NCBI RefSeq assembly: GCF_019357415.1
Contig: NZ_CP048410.1
Coordinates: 620,001-684,000 of the forward strand
From: Gramella sp. MT6
GTDB lineage: Bacteria; Bacteroidota; Bacteroidia; Flavobacteriales; Flavobacteriaceae
Length of the DNA: 64,000 nt
Direction of reading: 5' to 3'
Below are positions 26,975 to 36,453 of this stretch, in pieces. The notes below the pieces were generated by a model. The model was given only the letters and a program-made list of their open reading frames with translations. It was not told the origin of the DNA and made no database searches. Each line of letters begins with the position of its first letter. Within the stretch, counting starts at the first letter, position 1. The translations under genes and the position numbers were made by a program.

Positions 26975-28447
26975 ATGAGATCTCTACTTTTCATTTTTAT
27001 ATGTTTTTTCAGTATAAATCTGCTGGCTCAGGATTCCAAACCAGAAGACTATTTATCATTTGAATTTCATAAAAGCAGACGTGAAGCTTTAAGGGCTAAA
27101 ATGCCTGAAAATTCTGTAGCCGTTTTCTTTGCGAACCCTGTAAGGAACAGGGCAAACGATGTAGATTATGTATATCACCAGGATCCCGATTTTTATTACC
27201 TCACGGGTTATAAGGAACCACATGCGGTACTGGTAATTTTTTCTGAGGAGCAAAAAGATAATATGGGTAATGAATTTGATGAGATCCTTTATGTACAGGA
27301 GAAAAATCCGCGTGCTGAAATGTGGACAGGATACAGGCTGGGAGTTGAAGGCGCCAAGGAAGAACTTGGATTCGAAACCGTATACAACGGTAAGGACTTT
27401 TTAAATGATAACATCGCTTTTTCTGAATTTGAAACTGTATTGCACAAACCATTTACAGATGATTACAGAAATACCAGAGACGAAGCAGACCTCGCAGATC
27501 TTATCCAATCCTTTAAAACAAAGGTTTATGAAGAGAAGGTTCCGCAACTTAGCAATGGTTCTTTGAATGTAGAACTCAAACAGGAGGTGACCACAGAACC
27601 AAAGATGAATATCGATACCAAAAGCCTGAGGAATTACATGGGAGCCCTTAGACAGATTAAGACTCCGGAAGAGATGGAGCTTCTAAAGAAAGCGGTGAGG
27701 ATCTCTGCTATGGGGCAGGTAGAGGTAATGAAAGCTATGCACCCCGGTATGTCTGAAACCGAAATTCAAGGTATTCATGAATACGTATATAAAAAATATG
27801 GCAGCGAATATGAAGGTTATCCTTCTATTGTTGGAGCAGGTAACAATGGATGTGTGTTGCATTATGTAGAGAACTCCAAAACCAAAGTAGATAACGATCT
27901 TGTTCTAATGGACCTTGGTGCAGAATATCATGGCTATACCGCAGATGTTACCAGGACGATTCCCGCAAATGGAAAATTCAGTAAGGAGCAGAAAGCGATC
28001 TATAATCTGGTTTATGAGGCGCAGGAAGCAGGAATTGCCGCAGCTGTGGTAGGCAATAATTCTTCAGACACCCACAAAGCAGGACAAAAGATAATAAATG
28101 AAGGCTTATACGAATTAGGAATCATCAGCTCTCCCGATGCCAGGCATCTGTATTTTCCACATGGAACTTCTCATCATATAGGCCTCGATGTTCATGATCT
28201 GAATACAGGTGGTAGCTTTGAACCAAATATGGTTATCACGGTAGAGCCGGGAATTTATATTCCTGAAGGCAGCGATTGCGATGAAAAATGGTGGGGTATA
28301 GCGGTTAGGATCGAAGACGATATTCTTATTACAGAGAATGGTCCCATCAACCTATCGGCAGAAGCGCCGCGCAAGCTAGAAGAAATTGAAAAAATGATGG
28401 AAAAGCCATCAGTTTTTGATGAATTCCACCTTCCTGATCTGGATTAA
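26975..28447 (+). CDS. Secreted Xaa-Pro aminopeptidase (aminopeptidase P)
   Basis: The 490-residue protein has a signal peptide (about 18 residues, ending LLAQ), an AMP_N-type N-terminal domain (SRREALRAKM, DFYYLTGYKEPHAVL) and an M24 pita-bread domain. The metal ligands are visible: Asp in LVLMDLG and in YTADVTR, His in HGTSHHIGLDVHD, Glu in TVEPGIYIPE and Glu in RIEDDILIT. It removes N-terminal residues preceding proline, in the periplasm. I chose the ATG at 26975 over a TTG at 26954 because it gives a clean signal peptide. It stands alone. Confidence 0.9.
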   Translation: MRSLLFIFICFFSINLLAQDSKPEDYLSFEFHKSRREALRAKMPENSVAVFFANPVRNRANDVDYVYHQDPDFYYLTGYKEPHAVLVIFSEEQKDNMGNEFDEILYVQEKNPRAEMWTGYRLGVEGAKEELGFETVYNGKDFLNDNIAFSEFETVLHKPFTDDYRNTRDEADLADLIQSFKTKVYEEKVPQLSNGSLNVELKQEVTTEPKMNIDTKSLRNYMGALRQIKTPEEMELLKKAVRISAMGQVEVMKAMHPGMSETEIQGIHEYVYKKYGSEYEGYPSIVGAGNNGCVLHYVENSKTKVDNDLVLMDLGAEYHGYTADVTRTIPANGKFSKEQKAIYNLVYEAQEAGIAAAVVGNNSSDTHKAGQKIINEGLYELGIISSPDARHLYFPHGTSHHIGLDVHDLNTGGSFEPNMVITVEPGIYIPEGSDCDEKWWGIAVRIEDDILITENGPINLSAEAPRKLEEIEKMMEKPSVFDEFHLPDLD

Positions 28448-28475
28448 ATAGGATCCTTTCAAATTGCCTTTTTAA

Positions 28476-29342
28476 CTAATGTGGGCGTGCATTAAGGCCA
28501 AAATCCTGCTCGACCTTAGCATACCATTCTTCATCTGATAGGGCATTCCAGTTTACCCAATCCTCATCACTCATAGAAGCACGCCATTGCAGAAATGGCT
28601 CTGCATCTGGCCCCACAGGATGTCTCAATTTCCAGGAATCACTTTCGGCAATCTCAAGGATCTTATCTGCAACCAGGCTAGCATGCGTTGGATGCTTCAG
28701 AGATTCTTTAAATAAATTGGAGAATCGCTCTGTAATAGGAGACCTTGTTACCGTATAATTTTTAGAAGAAATATCCCTGGCCATATCAGTATCGATAATA
28801 CCGGGTTTCACAATTCCCACCCTTATGTTATAAGGCTTCACTTCCTGGGCTAGGGCTTCACTTAAAGCTTCTACCGCAAATTTAGAAGCGCTATATGAGG
28901 ATAATGGAGAATTAGAAATATGACCGGCAACTGAAGATACATTTATGATACAACCAGATCCGTGCTCTCGCATAGATCTTAAAACAGCTTTTACACAACG
29001 TATGATCCCAAAATAATTAGTCTCCATTACCTCTTTGAATTGGGAGATATCCAATTCTTCAATAGTCCCGTGCCGTTCAATTCCGGCATTATTTACCAGG
29101 ACATCAACTGGCCCATTTTCACTGAGAATAGTTTGAATAGTTTTTTGAACCGACTCGTCTGAATCAACGTCCATCCTGTAACAGGAAATATTAAGAGCTT
29201 TTTCTTCAATATGTTTTTTAAGTTCCGTGGCCTTATCTGGGTTTCGCATGGTTGCAAAAACCCTGTAGCCTTTTTTAGCGAAAGCAAGACTTGTTTCCAA
29301 CCCTATTCCTCTGTTCGCTCCAGTAATAATAACCGATTTCAT
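28476..29342 (-). CDS. Short-chain dehydrogenase/reductase (SDR)
   Basis: The 288-residue protein is a classical SDR: cofactor motif TGANRGIG at residues 7-14, NNAG at about 87-90, active-site Ser in INVSSVAG, and YSASKFA (Y-x-x-x-K). The C-terminal tail is rich in Asp, Trp and Glu. It is a cytosolic NAD(P)-dependent oxidoreductase; the substrate cannot be predicted. It converges with the aminopeptidase P gene, 28 bases apart, without a clear terminator. Confidence 0.88.
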   Translation of the reverse strand: MKSVIITGANRGIGLETSLAFAKKGYRVFATMRNPDKATELKKHIEEKALNISCYRMDVDSDESVQKTIQTILSENGPVDVLVNNAGIERHGTIEELDISQFKEVMETNYFGIIRCVKAVLRSMREHGSGCIINVSSVAGHISNSPLSSYSASKFAVEALSEALAQEVKPYNIRVGIVKPGIIDTDMARDISSKNYTVTRSPITERFSNLFKESLKHPTHASLVADKILEIAESDSWKLRHPVGPDAEPFLQWRASMSDEDWVNWNALSDEEWYAKVEQDFGLNARPH

Positions 29343-29755
29343 GATTATATAATTTTAGAAGCAGGTAAGCGGGTAAGAAAGGACTAATAACTTGTTATAC
29401 AGATATTTAATTTACAACTTTCTAATTATTCAGGCTTATATAAATTAGAAAATTATTCAGTTTAAGATCCTTTAGATGGCTGTTGGAGGTGCCTAACAGT
29501 TCCTTCCAGGTTTATTTATACTAACCTATAATTTGAAGTGATATTTATTTATCAGGAGATCTTCAAAATGGTAGGTTATGGATTCGACCTCTAAATTATC
29601 TTTTTCAGTGATCAATAGAAACATGAAATTAAAAGGCAAACTCATTGAACTTAAACTAATAATACTTGTTGATTAAAATTTGTGAATATTTATTTCCAAG
29701 GAAGCTTCCGCAGATTTTTTTAAAATCTATATTTGGCGTCCCAAAAAAAGAAGAT
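29343..29755. other. Intergenic region between divergent SDR and DUF4494 genes
   Basis: No supported gene is seen; the longest frames are about 30 codons. An inverted repeat TTTCTAATT/AATTAGAAA with 15 bases between arms lies at 29419-29451. The region should carry the promoters of the two divergent genes; a TATATTTG sits at 29728-29735. Confidence 0.5.
29728..29735 (+). promoter_or_regulatory. Bacteroidota -7 element before the DUF4494 gene
   Basis: TATATTTG matches TAnnTTTG and lies 20 bases before the chosen start at 29756. No clear -33 element is seen. The position supports the ATG at 29756 over an upstream start. Confidence 0.42.
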
Positions 29756-30274
29756 ATGAGCGTAATATGGTATGAGTGCAAAGTTAAATACAGAAAAACT
29801 CATGAAACCGGAGAAAGTAAGATAACCACTGAAAATTATCTACTGGATGCCGTTTCTTATACAGAGGCAGAAAGCCGTATCACTGAGGAAATGGCGGCAT
29901 ACACCAGTGAGGAATTCAAGATCACCAACATTAAGGTGGCTAATTTCTCTGAGGTACATCCTTTTGAAAATTCAGATAGATGGTTCAAATCCAAGGTTTC
30001 TTTAATTTCTTATGATGATGAAAGCGGAAAAGAAAGAAAGTCTAATCTTTATATGCTGGTACAGGCGAACGATGTGAAGGAAGCCTATGAAAATACCGAG
30101 CAGGCGATGCAGGGAACTACGGGAGATTATACAATTCCGGCGATCACTGAGTCTCCGATCCTTGATGTATTCCCTTATTTTACCGGAGATGAAGAGGAAG
30201 CTGAAAAATTTGCCACGATCAAAAATTCTGAATCTTCTGAAGAAGAAGTTCTGGAAGAAAGTGAAGCTATTTAA
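29756..30274 (+). CDS. DUF4494 family protein
   Basis: The 172-residue protein matches DUF4494: it begins MSVIWYECKVKYRK, then ENYLLDAVSYTEAESR, RWFKSKVSLIS, and a domain end with ITESPILDVFPYF, followed by an acidic tail. It is cytosolic, of unknown function, and conserved across Bacteroidota. The ATG at 29756 fits the family start and follows a -7 element; an upstream TTG at 29666 would add an odd basic extension. A terminator follows the gene. Confidence 0.85.
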   Translation: MSVIWYECKVKYRKTHETGESKITTENYLLDAVSYTEAESRITEEMAAYTSEEFKITNIKVANFSEVHPFENSDRWFKSKVSLISYDDESGKERKSNLYMLVQANDVKEAYENTEQAMQGTTGDYTIPAITESPILDVFPYFTGDEEEAEKFATIKNSESSEEEVLEESEAI

Positions 30275-30283
30275 ACTACAAAT

Positions 30284-30314
30284 AGGTTGCCTCTATAAAT
30301 GGGGCAACCTTTCC
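30284..30314 (+). terminator. Intrinsic terminator after the DUF4494 gene
   Basis: AGGTTGCC and GGCAACCT form an 8-bp stem across an 11-base loop, followed by TTCCC. It lies about 10 bases after the stop codon, so it likely ends this transcript, though the T run is short. Confidence 0.65.
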
Positions 30315-30474
30315 CATTACTGTGTATATACCTCAACCCATAGTCCATATATGCAGAATTAATACACACCCCACAATTTACAACCCTTTACAAAAGCTTG
30401 ATTATCAAGACCACACACACTGGCATGAGAGTTGCTAGTGACCAAACCTATATGATTTAATACAATCAGGTAAT

Positions 30475-31884
30475 ATGAATACAGGCAATAAAATTTTTGC
30501 AAATAAAACAACAAACCAATCTACCGATAATACATCTATACCGGTAGAGAATACGACCAATAAATGGGGCATTGTAGTGCTGGTAAGTACTTTCATTTTA
30601 ATGATTGGAGCTGCTTTTCTGGTTTACAATCTTCAGAGCGATTTTTCAGCATACAATACTGAAAGAATGACCACTACCTGGGGATTGATCTTTTCTATCA
30701 TCGCAGGGGCCCTTTTTCTTTACAGAGGTGGATTTTTTATCTATAACCTTTACCTCTATTTCAGGTATAAAGTTATCAATTCTGTACCAGACGAGGAATT
30801 ACCAACCTGTACCGTGATCGTGCCTGCTTACAACGAGGGCAAACAGGTTTATGCTACCTTAATGAGTCTGGCGGCGAGTGATTTCCCAAAAGAAAAATTA
30901 CAATTGCTAGCTATCGATGATGGTAGTAAAGATGACACCTGGTACTGGATGCAGGAAGCAAAGAATATCCTTGGAGATAGGGTAACCATATTTCAGCAGC
31001 CGGAGAATAAAGGTAAGCGTCATGCTCTTTACCGTGGTTTCAACCTGGGCACAGGAGAGGTTTTTGTTACAGTAGACAGTGACTCTGTGGTAAATACAGA
31101 TACACTGAGAAACCTGGTGAGCCCGTTCGTAGTAAATGAGAAATGTGGTGCTGTAGCCGGGAATATCAGGGTGTTGAATAATGAAAAAGCCTTGCTACCT
31201 AAAATGCTTAATGTGAACTTCGTACTTAGTTTCGAATTCATGCGTTCTGCAGAAAGCACACTGGAATCTGTCTTATGTACCCCTGGTGCATTAGCGGCTT
31301 ACAGAAGTTCTGCTGTATTTGAATGTCTGCCAGAATGGATCAACCAGACCTTTATGGGAAGACCTTCAGATATTGGGGAAGATCGTGCAATGACAAATAT
31401 GATCCTTAAAAGAGGTAATCATGTATTGTTCCAGAGAAACGCCTATGCCTACACCAATGTACCTGAAAGATACAGCGGACTGTATAAAATGTTCATTAGA
31501 TGGGGACGAAGCAACGTACGTGAAAATATCGCGATGTCTAAATACGTGTTCACGAATTTTAGAGAAGGTTCAAAGGTTGGTTCCAGACTTTTATTTATCA
31601 ACCAGTTCCTGAAGATCATTATGAGCTATCCGCTTATTCTGTTAATGTTCTTCTTCGTGGCATCTCATCCGATACTTTTTCTAAGTTCTACGCTACTGAG
31701 TATACTTATATACTCTAGTTTTCCTGCATTCTTTTATGCAAAGAGATATACATTATCTGAATCGTTCTGGGCATATTCCTATAGCATCCTGTATACTTTC
31801 GGGCTGTTCTGGATCACCCCTTATGCGATCGCGACTGCAAGTAAAAGTGGATGGTTAACTCGAGAGCTTAGTGTAAAAAAATAA
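30475..31884 (+). CDS. Membrane glycosyltransferase family 2
   Basis: A 469-residue processive-type GT2. Two membrane helices (about 31-52 and 62-87) precede the catalytic domain: TVIVPAYNEG, LAIDDGSKDDT, the metal-binding DSDSV, the acceptor GEDRAMTN and FIRWGRSN in place of the QxxRW motif. Four more helices follow. The arrangement resembles hyaluronan/chitin/cellulose synthase-like enzymes and N-glycosyltransferases that make an exported or cell-surface polysaccharide. No other polysaccharide genes lie nearby, so the product is unknown. The gene is monocistronic, with a bidirectional terminator 25 bases downstream. Confidence 0.88.
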   Translation: MNTGNKIFANKTTNQSTDNTSIPVENTTNKWGIVVLVSTFILMIGAAFLVYNLQSDFSAYNTERMTTTWGLIFSIIAGALFLYRGGFFIYNLYLYFRYKVINSVPDEELPTCTVIVPAYNEGKQVYATLMSLAASDFPKEKLQLLAIDDGSKDDTWYWMQEAKNILGDRVTIFQQPENKGKRHALYRGFNLGTGEVFVTVDSDSVVNTDTLRNLVSPFVVNEKCGAVAGNIRVLNNEKALLPKMLNVNFVLSFEFMRSAESTLESVLCTPGALAAYRSSAVFECLPEWINQTFMGRPSDIGEDRAMTNMILKRGNHVLFQRNAYAYTNVPERYSGLYKMFIRWGRSNVRENIAMSKYVFTNFREGSKVGSRLLFINQFLKIIMSYPLILLMFFFVASHPILFLSSTLLSILIYSSFPAFFYAKRYTLSESFWAYSYSILYTFGLFWITPYAIATASKSGWLTRELSVKK

Positions 31885-31907
31885 TTGAACCTTGACCTAT
31901 GTTTGGG

Positions 31908-31940
31908 AAGGCCTGTGATCTTAAAGATTACAGGCCTTTT
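31908..31940. terminator. Bidirectional terminator between converging genes
   Basis: GGCCTGTgATC and GATtACAGGCC pair around a TTAAA loop, with AA before and TTTT after. It lies between the stops at 31884 (+) and 31950 (-). Confidence 0.85.
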
Positions 31941-31949
31941 ATATTAAGT

Positions 31950-32480
31950 CTACTGGAGTTCGATCTTATCGATCAATAATTTAAAATCCTGTTCCTTTTT
32001 ATTCCCTATTAAAAAGGCCACTTGTTCGATCTTATCACCTGAAAAATTCGGCATATCCAGTTTTCTTCCACGGAAGGAAGGATACATTTCTTTCAAAGGA
32101 ATCTCAATATTCTCCCATTCTCCTGAAGTAGAGAAAGTGTAGATAAAGGAATAATAATCATCAGAACTATTCCTGATCCTGAATTGATAGTCCTTGCCGT
32201 CTCCGCGAAGTTTGATCCTGACTTTGGAAAAGCCTTTTACGCTCATTCCATTGAAAGTATATTCTACTAAAGAAAATCCTCCATTATTCTCCAGAGAAAC
32301 ATGGCCGGTAAAAAGTCCGTGTCCTTCTTCAGATAATCTAAAGTTTCCGGAAGATTTACCTCCCATTCCCACATCATTCACTACCCGCCATTCGTTTATA
32401 TCTGACTTTTTATTAAAATCAAAAATGATTGGTGAATTCATATCTAGCATCAATAAAATAATAAACAGCAAATAATTCAT
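31950..32480 (-). CDS. CIA30 family secreted protein
   Basis: The 176-residue protein has a short export signal and a CIA30 (complex I intermediate-associated protein 30-like) domain: EWRVVNDVGMGGKSSGNF, GFSLVEY, VRIKLRGDGKDYQFRIR, and a terminal IEQVAFLIGNK. The domain is a galactose-binding-like beta sandwich. Bacterial members are not complex I assembly factors by proof; the role is unknown. It lies 43 bases after an EthD gene on the same strand. Confidence 0.82.
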   Translation of the reverse strand: MNYLLFIILLMLDMNSPIIFDFNKKSDINEWRVVNDVGMGGKSSGNFRLSEEGHGLFTGHVSLENNGGFSLVEYTFNGMSVKGFSKVRIKLRGDGKDYQFRIRNSSDDYYSFIYTFSTSGEWENIEIPLKEMYPSFRGRKLDMPNFSGDKIEQVAFLIGNKKEQDFKLLIDKIELQ

Positions 32481-32523
32481 TTCTTCCTATTAATAAATTC
32501 AAATACCCTCTAATAAAGAATCC

Positions 32524-32847
32524 TCAGAGAACTATTTCACTGATCTGGACTACGGGTTCAATATCCGTAAAATTAGGAAGGTCGGCCATGATCTCTTCTG
32601 CATTTGGGCTGAAAGATTTGTGAAAGGAATCCATGGATTCAAAATATAGATTTCCAATTGCGATATAAACCGCTGGGGAATCTGGTGCATTCCCACCAAG
32701 GCCTTTTTCAACTGAAGCTGATTTTACTGAATCTCCCAGTAATTTAGCTACCAGGCTTACGTGCTGATTAGAATAATAATCCAGATCAAACTTTTTACCA
32801 TCCTGGTTTGGATACATTACGCTTAATTTAACCATGCCTTTTTCCAT
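32524..32847 (-). CDS. EthD family protein
   Basis: A 107-residue dimeric alpha-beta barrel of the EthD type: VKLSVMYPNQDGKKFDLDYYSNQHV at the start, then AVYIAIGNLYFESMDSFHKSF and the terminal FTDIEPVVQISE. EthD proteins occur with ether degradation genes in actinobacteria, but most homologues have no known role. It is cytosolic. The internal Met at residue 5 is an equally possible start. Confidence 0.85.
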   Translation of the reverse strand: MEKGMVKLSVMYPNQDGKKFDLDYYSNQHVSLVAKLLGDSVKSASVEKGLGGNAPDSPAVYIAIGNLYFESMDSFHKSFSPNAEEIMADLPNFTDIEPVVQISEIVL

Positions 32848-32970
32848 AACAGTTATTTTAGTTATTATGAGTACTGATAAGAATGCTCTTTTTGAAGATT
32901 TTCTTCAATTCAAGGGGGTCAGGATTTATATCCCTGTTATAAATATACAGTTATCACCCTCAATATTTTT

Positions 32971-33906
32971 TTAATTATCTGATTTAAAATCATTTAACCA
33001 TTTAAACATTGCAGTAAAAGCTTTTTCTCTTACCTCTGATGTAGATAAAAAGACATCGTGCATGGCATTTTCAATTTCTAATAAACTCACCTTTGCTCCT
33101 AGTTTTGCTCCCAGTCTTTTAATATCCTTTACATCCAGGACGATGTCTTTATATTTAACCTTCTCACTATATTTTGAAACTCTTTCAGAATTACTTGAAA
33201 ACATTACCAAAATCGGAACCTTAATATTAGAGCTTGATAAACTCTTTTGCGCATTTCGTATGGCCAATAGCCAGTAGAAATATGTAGGAAAACCTTTGAC
33301 AGGTTTCCAGTTAAGATCAAAATCCCATTCTCCATAATAATCTTTATGAATGCTTTTAACGTAAGCAGGAGACAAGGCACCTTCAATTTTTGAAAATTCA
33401 GAAAAACGAGTCATGATCTTAGCGGCAAAATAGACAAGATGTTTTTGCAGCTCATTCTGATTGAAATCCAGAAAAGGAGAATTTAAAATGAGCCCTTTTA
33501 TTAGGTCCTTTTCAGGTACATCATTCATAAAATTACTTGCCACAAGTCCTCCGGTAGAATGGCCCAGAAGAAAAACTTCGCCATTTCCTGATTTATGGAT
33601 ATGCTGAATGGCCAGGCCAATTTCTTCATAATACTCTTTAATATCGCGGCAATAATTGGGATGCTGATGTGGCAACAGAGACCTCCCATATTTTCTTAGA
33701 TCCAGAGCAAAAAAATCAAATTCGTGCTCAATGAATTTCTCTCCAAGGTGTGCCTGAAAAAAATAGTCTATGTATCCATGAAGGTACAGGACACTTTTCC
33801 TGTTTCCTTTGTTAAGATCTGAGGAGACCAGCGTAGCGGTTACTTCGCCTTCATAATCGGGCTCCAGCCTGATGGTCTTACTCGAATAGTCTTTGAGTTT
33901 GTTCAC
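32971..33906 (-). CDS. Serine alpha/beta hydrolase (monoacylglycerol-lipase-like)
   Basis: The 311-residue protein is an S33/hydrolase_4-type alpha/beta hydrolase: YLHGYIDYFFQ (oxyanion region), FFALDLRKYGRS, the nucleophile elbow GHSTGG, and the catalytic His in ENAMHDVF near the end. The domain between is of lid type. No signal peptide, so it is cytosolic. It resembles lysophospholipase or monoacylglycerol lipase proteins; the substrate is unproven. Confidence 0.83.
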   Translation of the reverse strand: MNKLKDYSSKTIRLEPDYEGEVTATLVSSDLNKGNRKSVLYLHGYIDYFFQAHLGEKFIEHEFDFFALDLRKYGRSLLPHQHPNYCRDIKEYYEEIGLAIQHIHKSGNGEVFLLGHSTGGLVASNFMNDVPEKDLIKGLILNSPFLDFNQNELQKHLVYFAAKIMTRFSEFSKIEGALSPAYVKSIHKDYYGEWDFDLNWKPVKGFPTYFYWLLAIRNAQKSLSSSNIKVPILVMFSSNSERVSKYSEKVKYKDIVLDVKDIKRLGAKLGAKVSLLEIENAMHDVFLSTSEVREKAFTAMFKWLNDFKSDN

Positions 33907-34200
33907 GTGTTTATTCTTATTAATCTAAAATTGCTGAAGTAAAGGATTGGTACACTTCTAATTACCATCAGTTTCAGCTTTTGCCTAAACCACGATATTC
34001 GGCTTTTAATTTAATTCTTTTCCTTGAAAAAGCTTCTACTTAACATATCAATAGATTAAAAAATATTATATTTACATTCCTGATTTTCAGGTTTTTATAC
34101 TCAATATTCAGATCGACCCCACTTATCTCTTAGGCCTGGCAGGATCTTGCATCCTTATTACATTTTAACTAGAAACATTAACCAATTAAATTAAATCATT

Positions 34201-35310
34201 ATGAAAAATCAATTTTTCTACGGGGTCATCCTGTTGTTATTTATTTCGATTGCAGCTTGTACCAATGACAAGGTGATCACAGATATTGCCACCGAGTATG
34301 AATCAAGTCTTGGTAAAGATCCGGCCTCATTAAAAGCAAAAATGAATGCAGAAGGGGAATTTGCTTCTCCGCTTTTCGATCTGGCTACAGCACCGAATAA
34401 TGATATTCTGGTTGCTGATGCAGGTCAGGGTATCACAAATATTTATGGTGCTACAGAATTTGCTTTGCCCGGGGTCACTTCGGTTTCAACAGTAGGTAGA
34501 GGTATTATGTGGGCAACTACCGGCCCTATAGAACCAACAGAAGATACTGGACAGGGAATACATCTTGTTGGGAATGGAGGCACCAAACTGGTAGCCAATC
34601 TTTTCCATTTTGAAGAAGAAAACGATCCCGACGGTGCAGGGGTTGACTCAAATCCATATTCTGTTGTCGCACTTAACGCTAACTCTGCACTGGTAGCAGA
34701 TTCAGGGGCTAACGACCTGTTGCGCGTAGATAATAAAGGAAATATTGAGGTAGTGGCAATTTTTCCAGATGAAATGGTTTCTACAGACAATCTTAAAAGT
34801 CTGGTTGGCTGCCCTGATCCCATTGCTGGTTTTGAAGGCTTCTGCAATTTCCCTCCAATGCTCCCAGCACAGGCAGTTCCAACTTCTATCGTGGTAGGTC
34901 CAGACGGTTATTATTATGTAAGCGAATTAAAAGGCTTTCCTGCGCCTACAGGAGCATCCAATATATGGCGGATATCGCCCGATGCTTCCGGAGCAATGTG
35001 CGGAACAGATCCAGGTTGTGTTAAAGCTTTTGATGGCGGATTCACCTCTATTATAGATATGGCTTTTGATAGTAATGGAATGCTCTATGTGGCTGAATTT
35101 GATGAAAAGAGTTGGTTTGCAGTCGAAGTTCTTGGTACGGTTACCGGTGGAACTATTAAAGCCTGTGATCCAGAGACCATGCAATGCGAGGTGATAGCCA
35201 GCGGAATACCAATTCTAACTTCGATAACCTTCGATAAGGATGGCAAATTATATGCTACAAAAAATGCCTTGATTCCAGGCCTGGCTGAGGTAATAGAAAT
35301 TCAATTGTAA
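34201..35310 (+). CDS. ScyD/ScyE-family beta-propeller lipoprotein
   Basis: A 369-residue lipoprotein (Cys20 after SIAA) with NHL-like blades that repeat phrases such as FDLATAPNNDILVADAG, NSALVADSGANDLLRVDNKG, SIVVGPDGYYYVSELKG, MAFDSNGMLYVAEFDE and TFDKDGKLYATK. This is the ScyD/ScyE family, named after scytonemin genes in cyanobacteria; in other bacteria no scytonemin genes occur and the function is unknown. It is monocistronic, with a strong hairpin at 35341-35381. Confidence 0.85.
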   Translation: MKNQFFYGVILLLFISIAACTNDKVITDIATEYESSLGKDPASLKAKMNAEGEFASPLFDLATAPNNDILVADAGQGITNIYGATEFALPGVTSVSTVGRGIMWATTGPIEPTEDTGQGIHLVGNGGTKLVANLFHFEEENDPDGAGVDSNPYSVVALNANSALVADSGANDLLRVDNKGNIEVVAIFPDEMVSTDNLKSLVGCPDPIAGFEGFCNFPPMLPAQAVPTSIVVGPDGYYYVSELKGFPAPTGASNIWRISPDASGAMCGTDPGCVKAFDGGFTSIIDMAFDSNGMLYVAEFDEKSWFAVEVLGTVTGGTIKACDPETMQCEVIASGIPILTSITFDKDGKLYATKNALIPGLAEVIEIQL

Positions 35311-35340
35311 TAGCATTTCTTGAATGCTGTTACATAAAGT

Positions 35341-35381
35341 AGAAGATCGGGAAGAAGTTTTTTAAGCCTTCCCGATCTTCT
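35341..35381. terminator. Long hairpin between converging genes
   Basis: AGAAGATCGGGAAG and CTTCCCGATCTTCT form a perfect 14-bp stem around a 13-base loop. It lies between the stops at 35310 (+) and 35438 (-). The T run is weak, but the stem is exceptionally stable for this genome and probably ends both transcripts. Confidence 0.8.
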
Positions 35382-35437
35382 ATTATTCTTATAAGTACTG
35401 ACTAAAAATTTGTTTGAGAAGGAAAATATCCTTCGTT

Positions 35438-36421
35438 TTAGTTCTTAATTCCATTATATAAATAAGTATCATAGGATTCTACAGCTTCGATGATCAGTTT
35501 TACGGCATTCACATAAAAACTCTCATTTATATTTTCGAAAGTATCTGTAGATTGATGGTAATCCTCGTGGTCTTCCACCCCAAAATAGATAAAGGGAATT
35601 TTATAATGATGAAATATTCTGTGATCTGAAGAAAATGTCCAGTCGTCTTCCTCTCTGTTTCCTGGTCTATCATGACCATATAGTAGATCTGGATTAAGAG
35701 TATTAAGCTTTTCTAATGGTTCTTTTAATTGAGGATGGTGAAACAAACCCGATGCGTAAAGCTGTATCACATCATTATGGGCAATCATATCCATATTTAT
35801 ATTCAGAGCTATGGTATTTAGAGGGAATGGAAAGTTCTCAAGTAAATATTCAGCGCCCAGAGATCCTATTTCCTCGGCATCTACAGCCGCAAAGATCAAA
35901 TTATGTTTCGGTGATTTATTTTTAAAATAAGCCGCTATACTAATCAAAGCTGCTACTCCCGAAGCGTTATCGTCTGCTCCGTTGAAGATCCTGCCATCCT
36001 GTATTCCCAAATGATCTAAATGAGCGGTAATTATTATATTCCTGTCTGTTTCGCCTCTAATAATTGCTAAAACATTCCCTCCTGTTACAGTGGTATCGGG
36101 GACACGACTTATATCTTTATCTGCTATGGAAACAGGATATACCTCCTGGCGGAATTCATTTCTAAAAGTGTATCGGAACTTTTGAATATATCCCGAAACT
36201 AGTAACGATTCTATTCTCAGCGAATCGAATTGATCTGCAATATAAATTTGAGCTTTTTGATTTCCAGCGGTTCCAAAAAATCTTCCTTGCAGGGAATCAT
36301 GGGAGAGAACTCGCAAATTATGAAGCAGTGCTTCGTCATTTATTTCTATGTCTTTATTTAAGGTCTGGCTCTTGCTTGCAAATCCCACAAGCAAAAAGGC
36401 GATCAAGTATATATATTTCAT
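35438..36421 (-). CDS. Secreted M28 family peptidase
   Basis: The 327-residue protein has a signal peptide (about 18 residues, ending SKSQ) and a complete M28 two-zinc site: ITAHLDHLG, NGADDNASGVA, the base and ligand pair in AVDAEEIGSLGAEY, NINMDMIA and the last His in SSDHRIF. It is a periplasmic aminopeptidase or glutaminyl-cyclase-like member of the family; M28 aminopeptidase is more likely because both catalytic Glu and Asp are intact. I used the ATG at 36421, which starts the signal peptide. The methyltransferase gene ends 32 bases upstream on the same strand. Confidence 0.87.
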   Translation of the reverse strand: MKYIYLIAFLLVGFASKSQTLNKDIEINDEALLHNLRVLSHDSLQGRFFGTAGNQKAQIYIADQFDSLRIESLLVSGYIQKFRYTFRNEFRQEVYPVSIADKDISRVPDTTVTGGNVLAIIRGETDRNIIITAHLDHLGIQDGRIFNGADDNASGVAALISIAAYFKNKSPKHNLIFAAVDAEEIGSLGAEYLLENFPFPLNTIALNINMDMIAHNDVIQLYASGLFHHPQLKEPLEKLNTLNPDLLYGHDRPGNREEDDWTFSSDHRIFHHYKIPFIYFGVEDHEDYHQSTDTFENINESFYVNAVKLIIEAVESYDTYLYNGIKN

Positions 36422-36453
36422 GTAATGAATATCGTAGAGCAAAAAGGCTCGGT

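Noticed and set aside
34443..34847. A 134-codon minus-strand frame inside the ScyD-like gene
   Set aside because: It runs antisense to a well-supported propeller protein and has low-complexity Ser/Pro content typical of shadow frames.
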